This document shows, in pieces, positions 56,707-64,000 of a stretch of 64,000 nucleotides of DNA. The stretch comes from Impatiens glandulifera. Lineage: Eukaryota; Streptophyta; Magnoliopsida; Ericales; Balsaminaceae. The notes under the pieces were generated by a model. It was not told the origin of the DNA. It did not search any database and saw nothing but the letters and a program-made list of their open reading frames with translations. The DNA lies in the NCBI RefSeq assembly GCF_907164915.1, contig NC_061867.1, positions 34,593,751-34,657,750 of the forward strand, read 5' to 3'. The translations under genes were made by a program, and so were the position numbers. The first letter of the stretch is position 1. Every line of letters begins with the position of its first letter.

Positions 56707-58260
56707 TTATAATATAATATCTTTAAGAAACGTAAATAAATAGAAGTAAAGTGAAGCAGGCCTTATCACATTGGGTTATTGGGACTTTTACCAATCTCAT
56801 TAATTAAATTATTAATGAAATAATTTTTTAAAAAAAATTCCAATCCGGACAATAGAGATGAAGTCAGCTCAAATTTTAAGTTTATAGAGAAGATATTCAA
56901 ATTCTAATAAAAATTTGAAGTTTATTCTTTTATGAGACTATTTTTTCAATAATATATTATCTTGGAATATCAAAATTGTGGGGAGGATAGAATTGTACCT
57001 ATAATACAAAAAAATGTTTTTACCAATGGTTTGGATATATATTATTATTAATTCTTGTATTTTCATTTTAAATAGTTTAAACGTGAAAACTCAAAATGAC
57101 ACTAAATAATGAAAAATCAATCATAGAGTAATTTAAGAAAAAACATTTGACATATTGACATAACCTAAGATTTTAATCATTAATTGTAAGATTAAAGTAT
57201 ATAAATAAATAACAAAATCATCCTAAATTAAACAATAAACAAATTAAGAGGGGTCTTAATTTTATTTTATATTTAATTTAGATATAAAAACATTACATTT
57301 TTTACTCTATAAGTAAGTTATAAGTATAACTCTAAGAAGAGTGTCCAAAGAGCTCATGAGGTAGGAAATACAAATTCACCATTAGATTTAATTTAAAAAC
57401 AAACAAAAAAAATCTCTCTTTTTTTTAATCTTTCACTCTTTGTTTCTTTCTTTACTTTTTAATCTCAAACTTTCCTTTTTTCATCTTAAAAAATAAAAAA
57501 TCAATTTTATCACTAGTTTGTCATAAGTATAAACTTATACCTATTAATAGTTATTATAAGTTTGAATATAAAATTATAGGGATAATTGTTTATTTATACA
57601 TAATTTTCATATTTACTTTAAAATATATAGGCTATGAAATAAATATAAAAGATCTCTTATTAATTTTTAAAAGTTAATATATATATATTTTTAATTTAAA
57701 TATTCTTTATTATTTTGTTTTACAATTTTTAATTTTATTTATTTCAATTTTTTTGTTTAATATTTTCTTTTTATTTCAACTTTTTCTTTATTAATATATA
57801 TTTTTAAATAATAAAATTTTAAACTAATAATAGGCCCAATTATTATTTGGAGTTCGAGCCTGGAATAGAAACATGATCCAATTTGAGAAAAACTCGATGA
57901 ATGCACATTTTGTTATTTGAGCTTTTTACACAAAGAGTCCATCTGTTTTAAATCATGAAATTACTTTATTTTTATTTAATTCCAGCTGACTTATTACTTC
58001 TATTATGAATATTTTATTTATGTCAAACAAAACCAGTTCTTTTTCACATTCTCTATGGGTTTTTCATATTCTTCTCGTTCATCTCATTCTTTAAATAACC
58101 GCTCTAACTCCACAAAAAGTTGACCTCTAATGTTTCGTGGACTCATCAACCACTCGTAAATAGTTTGTTAACATGAACAAAAAAAAACTTCTAAGAAGGA
58201 ATATGAAAACATGTGACTGAATTTATCAAAGACTTATGGTTCAATTTCTTCATAGAATTA
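56707..58260. other. AT-rich intergenic DNA
   Basis: No coding or transposon structure is recognised. Confidence 0.5.
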
Positions 58261-58269
58261 TTCAAATTT

Positions 58270-59470
58270 TATGGATGTTGGATTGTATGTACCTTTAGGG
58301 TCAACTAACAAAATTTCAATTTCATATCCTTATTTGCTTGAAGTTCCATCAAACATTAATTTCTATGTGTTTAACGTGACGCACATGATTCCATCATCAG
58401 GGAACTCTAGTTCGTCTTCTAATTCAACAATGATGGGTTGGTCAGCTAGGAAGTTTACAACACCACTTCCTTTTATGGATTTTTCTATCGTATAGACTAT
58501 GTCATATTCAGATATCATCATCATCCATTTGGCTAGCATTGGAGATAAGAGTGTCCATTGGAACAAGAAGTGTATATGATTCAATCTAGATACCAACTTA
58601 ATGAGATATGCATGAATGTAGTGTTAATATTTTTTTGGGAATTAAAGGATAACTAGCATGACACCCCACAACCATGCCCCCCCCCCACTTAAACTTAAAG
58701 CGCTTCCAGATGAAATCGAACATGTGACCTTTTGGTCTCTTAAGCCGACTCTTACCACTAGGTTACCTTGATGGGGTTATTGTCTTAATCTTTTGGTGAC
58801 CCATGCTAATGCTCAACATACTTTCTCGACTGGAGTGTAGTTAAGTTCACATCCAGTCATTCTCTTACTACTATAATAAACAACTGTCTCGAGTTTATTC
58901 TCATTTTTTAAACCAAAAGGCTTCCCATTGTTGTTTATGTTACACTGAGATATAGTATGAGAGGGATATCGGGTTTATGTGGCATGAGTACTAGGGATGA
59001 TTTTAGATAATTTTTTATTTTGTCAAATGCTTGTTGACAATTTTTATCCCATATGAATTTTTCCCATTTTTATAAGCTTAAATAGTAGATCACATGTCGT
59101 GGTAAGCTTACTGAAAAATTGGCTAATGTATTAGATATTTCCAAGGAATTCTCAGACCTTTTTATTCTTATTTTGAGGAACTGGCCTAGCCGTTATTGCT
59201 TCTATTTTTTGAGGGATTGACATTGATTCCTCTTTGGGTGATCAAGAAGCCCAACATTTTATTAGCGGTGATTATGAACGTGTATTTCTTCAGATTAAGT
59301 CATAACTGATATTTCATAATCATTTATAGGAATTTTTCGAGGTTTAGGACATGCCCTTGTTAATCCTTGGATTTGATGACCATGTCATCGACATAGACTT
59401 CAACTTCTTTGTGAATCATGTCACGAAAGATCATGATAGTTTCCCTTTGGTAAGTTGCTCCCATGTTCGA
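58270..59470 (-). pseudogene. Ty3/Gypsy RT-RNase H remnant (Tat/Athila-like), interrupted by a SINE
   Basis: Minus strand in order: GATYQRETIMIF, MIHKEVEVYVDDMVIKSKD (catalytic YVDD at 59384-59395), KMLGFLITQRGINVNPSK, then connection fragments, and after the SINE KWMMMISEYDIVYTIEKSIK, GSGVVNFLADQPI and DDGIMCVTLN. These are the RT thumb, connection and RNase H blocks of Gypsy elements whose members show 'SEYDIVYxxQKAIKGSAxAxFLA'. Numerous stops and frame changes are present. The 5' side stops abruptly at the RT 'NMGATYQR' block, where the 78-bp satellite begins. Confidence 0.78.
58607..58784 (-). mobile_element. tRNA-derived SINE inside the Gypsy remnant
   Basis: Minus strand has A box GTAACCTAGTGGTAAGAG and B box ATGTTCGATTTC, followed by a G run (10 G) and a 3' end CCCAAAAAAATATT. 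The flanks ATTAAGACA and ATTAACACT, in the codons for the KRLRHY block, look like a decayed target duplication. It differs from the 50.9-53.3 kb SINE family. Confidence 0.65.
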
Positions 59471-61384
59471 TAGGTTATGGGAGATCGTTCGTACATGATC
59501 CCGTTTTAAAACATTAATCATAGTTAGGTACCAAAACCCTATTTAATGATAGGTACGTGAGATCATTCGTACATGATCCCATTTTAAAACCTAATTGTTA
59601 TTAATCATCAAAACCTATCTATTGATAGGTACGAGAAATTATACACGATCCCGTTTTAATACCCTATTTGTTAGTAAGTACTACAACCCTATTTATTGAT
59701 AGGTACGTGAGATCGTTCGTACATGATCCCGTTTTAAAACCCTAAATATAGTTAGGTACCTCAAACCCTATTTACCAATAGGTACGTGAGATCATTCATA
59801 TATGATCCCGTTTTAAAACCCTAATTGTAATTAGGTACGCAAAACCTAATCTATCGATAGGTACGTGAAATCGTTCGTACACAATCCCATTTTAAAACCA
59901 TAATTGTAGTTAGGTATCCAAAACCTTATCTATCGATAGGTATATGAGATCGTTCGTACAAGATCCCATTTTTAAACCCTAATTGTAGTTAGGAACCCAA
60001 AACCCTATCTATCGATAAGGTACATGAGATCGTTCGTACATGATCCCATTTTAAAACCCTAATTGTAGTTAAGTACCCAAAATTCTCTATGTTAATAGGT
60101 ATGTGAGATCGTACGTACATGATCCCATTTTAAAACTTTAATTGTATTTAGGTATCAAAACCCTATATGTCGATAGGTACATGAGATCGCTCATACACGA
60201 TCCCATTTTCAAACCCTAATTGTTATTAGGTATCATAGCCTATCTGTCGATAGGTACGTGAGATTGTTCGTACATGATCTCATTTTAAAACCCTATTTAT
60301 TTGTAGGTTCCAAAACCCTATCTATCGATAGGTACGTGATATCATTTGTACACGATCCCGTTTTATATCCTAATTATAGTTAGGTACCCAAAACCCTATG
60401 TGTCGATAGATACATGAGATCATTCATACACAATCCCGTTTTAAAACCCTATTTATTTGTAGGTTCCAAAACCCTATCTATCGATAGGTACGTGATATCA
60501 TTTGTACACGATCCCGTTTTAAATCCTAATTATAGTTAGGTACCCAAAACCCTATGTGTCGATAGATACATGAGATCATTCACACACAATCCCGTTTTAA
60601 AACCTTATTTGTCGATAGGTACGTAAGGTCGTTCGTACACAATCTCGTTTTATAATCTTATTTGTAGTTAGGTACCCAAAACCCTATCTGTGATAGGTAC
60701 GTGAGATCATTCGTACACGATCCCGTTTTAAAACCTTAATTGTAGTTACGTATCAAAAATCTATCTTTCGATAGGTACGTGAGCTCGTTCGTGTATAATA
60801 CAATTTTCAAACTCAAATTGTTATTATGTATCATAACCTATATGTTGATATGTACGTCAGAACGTTCGTACACTATCCCGTTATAAAACCCTATTTATTA
60901 GTAAGTACCAAAATTATATCTATCGATAGGTACGTGTGATCGTTTGTACACGATACCATTTTATAATCTTAATTATAGTTAGGTACCAAAACCCCATCTG
61001 TTGATATATACGTGAGATCGTTCGTACACGATCACATTTTAAAACCCTAAACCCTATTTGTCAATAGGTATGTAAGTTCGTTCGCACACGATCTCATTTT
61101 AAAACCCTATTTGTAATTACGTACCCAAAACCCTATTTATTGATAGGTATGTGAGATCGTTCGTACATGATCCTGTTTTAAAACCCTAATTGTAGTTAGG
61201 CACCCAAAACACCATCTGTTGATAAGTACACGAGATCGTTTGTACAAGATCATGTTTAAAAACCTATTTGTAGTTATGTACTCAAAACTCTCACTATCGA
61301 TAGGTACGTGAGATCCTTCGTACATGATCCTATTTTCAAACCCTAAATGTTGTTAGTTATCAAAACCTATCTATCTATCGATAG
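59470..61384. repeat. 78-bp satellite array, 25 copies
   Basis: The GATCCCRTTTT box recurs at 59497, 59575, 59647, 59725, 59804, 59883, 59962, 60042, 60121, 60199, 60276, 60354, 60432, 60510, 60588, 60641, 60719, 60797, 60874, 60952, 61030, 61090, 61169, 61248 and 61326. The usual period is 77-80 bp; two units are shortened. The unit core TATCGATAGGTACGTGAGAT, GTTCGTAC and TAGTTAGGTACCCAAAACCC contains several palindromes and two AAACCCTA motifs. Confidence 0.95.
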
Positions 61385-62230
61385 CACTAGTAAAAAAAGG
61401 GTTTGTAGCGAGTAAAGATAGCGATTTTGGACTGAAGGCCCATCGCTATTATCAATTTAGGGCTAAAATCAATTGCTAGAAACCTAATTAAAAACGATTT
61501 GATAAGTCACCAATCGCTCTTTCCTATTAGGTTTAATTATATCTCTTATTTTTCTTTCCTCTCTCCCTCTCCCTCTCCCTCTCCCTCTCCCTCTCCTTTC
61601 CTTTCCGAAATCCGCTCCCCTTACAAATCACTTTGATATATCATCGCCTCTTCAATGTTTATAGATACATCGCCATGGCCTATCCGCCTCCACGAACCGA
61701 TTTCGATTCTTCGTCGCCATGGCCGGATCGCTTATTCACGGCGCCCCACCGCCAACGGAGCCGACGGACTCCCATGAAACCCTACGAAGCGCAGATACAT
61801 CGCCGGACTCCCATGAAACCCTCATCTCCATCCTCCATTCCCGCGTCGCTTCTCCCATTACTTCTCTCTCCATCGCCGAGTAAATTTTGATGAAGTTCAA
61901 ATGATATTTGAGGTCATAGTTCTTAGTATTGATGATTGTGATAGTTTTCGAGTTCTAATCCTGAAGAAGATGAAGTTATTTCGAGTTTCCATCTAATCCT
62001 GAAGAAGAGGATCCATGCGCAATGACAACAACTTCGTTATACTACTTTGGACAAACAGATGATGCGTACTCCGTTACAATCTTCGAGGTAAAATTGATTT
62101 GATTCTACTTGTACTGTGTTCTTGAGAAGTTGATTGATGTAGTCTGCCGCTTTCGTTGTTAAACGTTGTTGTTCACTTGTTCAGAGCATGGAAGAAGAAT
62201 ATGGATTGTTCGTATGGCCGTGTAGTATTG
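61385..62230 (+). mobile_element. CACTA transposon 5' terminus, truncated by a Gypsy insertion
   Basis: Begins CACTAGTAAAAAAAGGGTTT with subterminal AGCGATTTT, ATCGCTATTA and AATCGCTCTTTCC motifs in both orientations, typical of CACTA ends. A (CTCTCC)n run lies at about 61557-61600, followed by G+C-rich sequence. The matching right end is not in the window before the Gypsy LTR at 62231. Confidence 0.65.
61675..61890 (+). CDS. Pro/Arg/Ser-rich ORF in CACTA element, possible captured fragment
   Basis: From ATG 61675 (MAYPPPRTDFDSSSPWPD) to TAA 61888-61890, 71 residues. It is Pro, Arg and Ser rich with a repeated RRTPMKP unit, reflecting a repeated DNA phrase (CGGACTCCCATGAAACCCT near 61768 and 61803). 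The DNA is far more G+C-rich than its neighbours. An upstream in-frame ATG exists at 61633. It could be a first exon captured by the CACTA element or a normal part of it. I recognise no family. Confidence 0.3.
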   Translation: MAYPPPRTDFDSSSPWPDRLFTAPHRQRSRRTPMKPYEAQIHRRTPMKPSSPSSIPASLLPLLLSPSPSKF

Positions 62231-62601
62231 TGTTACGGCATCCTCCTAAAAGATCTAAACCTAAATGACTAAAGGGTTTCAACAATAGAATAGACGGTCA
62301 AGATGAAGACAAGACAATCCAACGACTCATATTATAACATACATTTATAATTAATCTGTTTATTATTAATTAATGAAATATTCGATAATTACCTAAATAC
62401 CCTTAATCTTATATATAAAAGATTAGACTTGTAAAAAGAGAATGACTTTTGATTTAATGAAAAACTTACTGCTTTCTTATTTTCTTGATTCCATCTCTTT
62501 TCTCATTCAATCTTTATCTCATCTCTCCTTATTTCAAACTCACCATCTTCATCCCCTCCCTGTTTGACATCATCCACAAGCAGTACAAGCAGCACGCTAC
62601 A
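62231..62601 (+). repeat. 5' LTR (about 371 bp) of a Gypsy element
   Basis: Proposed start TGTTACGGCATCCTCC and end CACGCTACA, directly before a primer-binding site. A TATA-like TATATATAAAAG lies near 62411-62422, followed by AATGA and a CT-rich leader. The short length suits Reina chromoviruses. The start is inferred, because the 3' LTR is outside the window. Confidence 0.6.
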
Positions 62602-62602
62602 C

Positions 62603-62615
62603 TGGTATTAGAGCC
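62603..62615 (+). other. Primer-binding site of the Gypsy element
   Basis: TGGTATTAGAGCC follows the LTR end by one base and is the tRNA-Met type site common in plant Gypsy elements. Confidence 0.8.
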
Positions 62616-62697
62616 AACGATCTTCCGACCGTTGGAAATCCATTTTTTTTCCCGCTTTCACTGCAAGAAAAAGAAACAAGAACTGGTTATTCGCGTC

Positions 62698-64000
62698 ATG
62701 GTTGGAAAAAGATCGAAAATGGAGAATCAAGATTCCAAGAAAAACCCGGATCACATCAACGAATGTTTGGAGGAACACAATTCTATAATCCAAAGCTTAG
62801 AAGATTCTGTTCTACAAATCAATGAGCAGTTAAGTATTCAGAAAAAGAGTTTCGAGGACCTTAATGCTCAAATAGATCTAAAATTCAACAATTTACAAAA
62901 GGGATTCGAGACGGCGATCGAAACATTGATACAACAAATTAACAACAATAATACTACCAGCAATCAGGGCAATCCAAGAGAACATCGGGGGTATCATAAC
63001 AATCCAGCATTAAACGTTAATCCAAGTACAAGAGGCGCTCATACAAGTAACGTTCAAACTCCCAATACAAACAACGTTCAGCCGGATAATATAAATGCAA
63101 GAAGGGATCATAACCGTGAAGAAGATAATTTTATATTTCAAGAATATAATAATTATCATGATCAACACAATTTCGGACAACCAAGACCATATCACATTCA
63201 TAAAAGTCTAACAAGAATAGATTTTCCTAAATTCGACGGAAAAGATGTGGATGGCTGGATATATTCAGCAGAAGAATTTTTTGCGGTTGTCGACACCCCT
63301 CCAAATATTAAGGCAAGAATTGCTCGATTACACTTCATCGACAAAGCAAGAATGTGGTATACAAACTACAGATCAAGGTTAGACCCTAATATGATAGTAA
63401 CATGGGATATGCTTAAAGGAGAAGTTAAAAAGAAGTTCAGTTTAACAATCTTTGATACCCCAATGAGCGATTTAATGAACCTTAAACAATCAGGAACTGT
63501 AGAAGCACATAATGACAAATTTACAGAAATTTCCTACAAACTTTCTAGAATGCCCAATGATTACATGATGGATTGCTACTTTGGAGGACTTAGACCAGAA
63601 ATTGCCAATCCGTTTAGACTACTCAATCCTACAAATATCAATGATGCTATGGCAATGGCCCGAGTTCAAGAAGCAACGTATACGTCTTATGCTAAACAAG
63701 CACATTTGTACAACAACGGTCCTCCATTGCTCCTAACTCCGGCCAAAAGACCATTCAACAATAATTCTAACAGATTCAATTCAAAAGAATAGATCCTAAA
63801 GTCGCAGCGGAAAAAAGGGCAAGAGGAGAATGCTATCATTGTCCAGAAAAATTTGACTCTACACACAAATGCAAGGCAATTGTTTATACATTGGAAACTT
63901 CTGAAAATATTGAACTGCCTAATGACGAAGAAATAGAAGTTACGGATACAGAAATAGAAGACTTATCTGCAGTTTCATTGAATGCTTTGACAGGAACAAA
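62698..64000 (+). pseudogene. gag: Reina-like Ty3/Gypsy gag with a single frameshift, continues past window
   Basis: ATG at 62698 (MVGKRSKMENQDSKKNPD) is chosen because upstream in-frame codons lie in the LTR and primer site. A coiled-coil N-terminus (EHNSIIQSLEDSVLQINEQL) and an Asn-rich linker lead to the Retrotrans_gag core: RIDFPKFDGKDVDGWIYSAE, ARLHFIDKARMWYTNYR, EVKKKFS and YKLSRMPNDYMMDCYFGGLR. The frame ends at TAG 63790-63792. One base is missing in an A run near 63783-63786, since the shifted frame continues RIDPKVAAEKRARGECYHC with zinc knuckle CYHCPEKFDSTHKC. The rest of pol lies beyond 64000. Confidence 0.85.

Noticed and set aside
58271..58495. A 74-codon plus-strand frame
   Set aside because: It is the shadow of the minus-strand Gypsy RNase H fragment, which has clear family motifs.
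59470..61384. CRISPR array
   Set aside because: The units are continuous 78-bp tandem copies with no unique spacers, and the DNA is from a plant nucleus.
62485..62697. Upstream extension of the Gypsy gag frame to an ATG at 62485
   Set aside because: The region includes the LTR end and the tRNA primer-binding site, so the protein must start downstream; ATG 62698 is the first sensible start.

Overview
The window reads as repeat-rich nuclear DNA of a flowering plant. It is very AT-rich and holds one intact tRNA-Pro gene, tRNA-derived SINEs, MITEs with target-site duplications, Copia and Gypsy LTR retrotransposons, and a broken plant-type dehydroquinate dehydratase/shikimate dehydrogenase gene. 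No working single-copy protein gene is visible. The accessory proteins of the large Copia elements resemble, from memory, uncharacterised proteins reported from Lamiales such as Dorcoceras. An asterid origin is therefore a weak guess only.

Layout. 1-2146: a decayed Copia gag on the minus strand, a hAT-like MITE and AT-rich DNA. 2147-15630: a complete but mutated 13.5-kb SIRE/Maximus-type Copia element (element 1). 15636-23262: AT-rich DNA, then a decayed FAR1/MULE transposase gene and a decayed Ulp1-associated gene, sharing repeated AT-rich flanks. 23263-28069: AT-rich DNA ending in a second hAT-like MITE. 28135-29213 and 44017-44430: a plant En/Spm-type transposase gene (minus strand) split by element 2. 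29214-44016: element 2, a 14.8-kb relative of element 1 with a perfect TAATC target duplication, itself interrupted at 33490-35122 by a remnant of another LTR element. 45929-48420: an internally deleted Ale-type Copia element (minus). 49053-49124: tRNA-Pro(AGG). 49763-50522: a PIF/Harbinger-like MITE. 50895-54195: a SINE cluster with two sets of triplicated segments. 54304-54967: the shikimate-pathway pseudogene. 56198-56706: a Helitron-like end. 58270-59470: a Gypsy RT/RNase H remnant carrying a SINE. 59470-61384: 25 copies of a 78-bp satellite. 61385-62230: a CACTA terminus. 62231-64000: the start of a Reina-like Gypsy element.

The most unusual system is the 5-kb accessory region between pol and the 3' LTR in both large Copia elements. 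It holds three consecutive open reading frames, A, B and C, whose N-terminal ~220 residues are recognisably paralogous. C also has a long coiled-coil and basic C-terminal part. Each of the three has its own TATA-like box and short pyrimidine-rich leader, conserved between two clearly diverged copies. This looks like a retrotransposon carrying a small triplicated gene family with internal promoters. Both copies also share an in-frame gag stop followed by an AUG in the +1 frame for pol, a shared TAG inside pol, and a duplicated polypurine tract.
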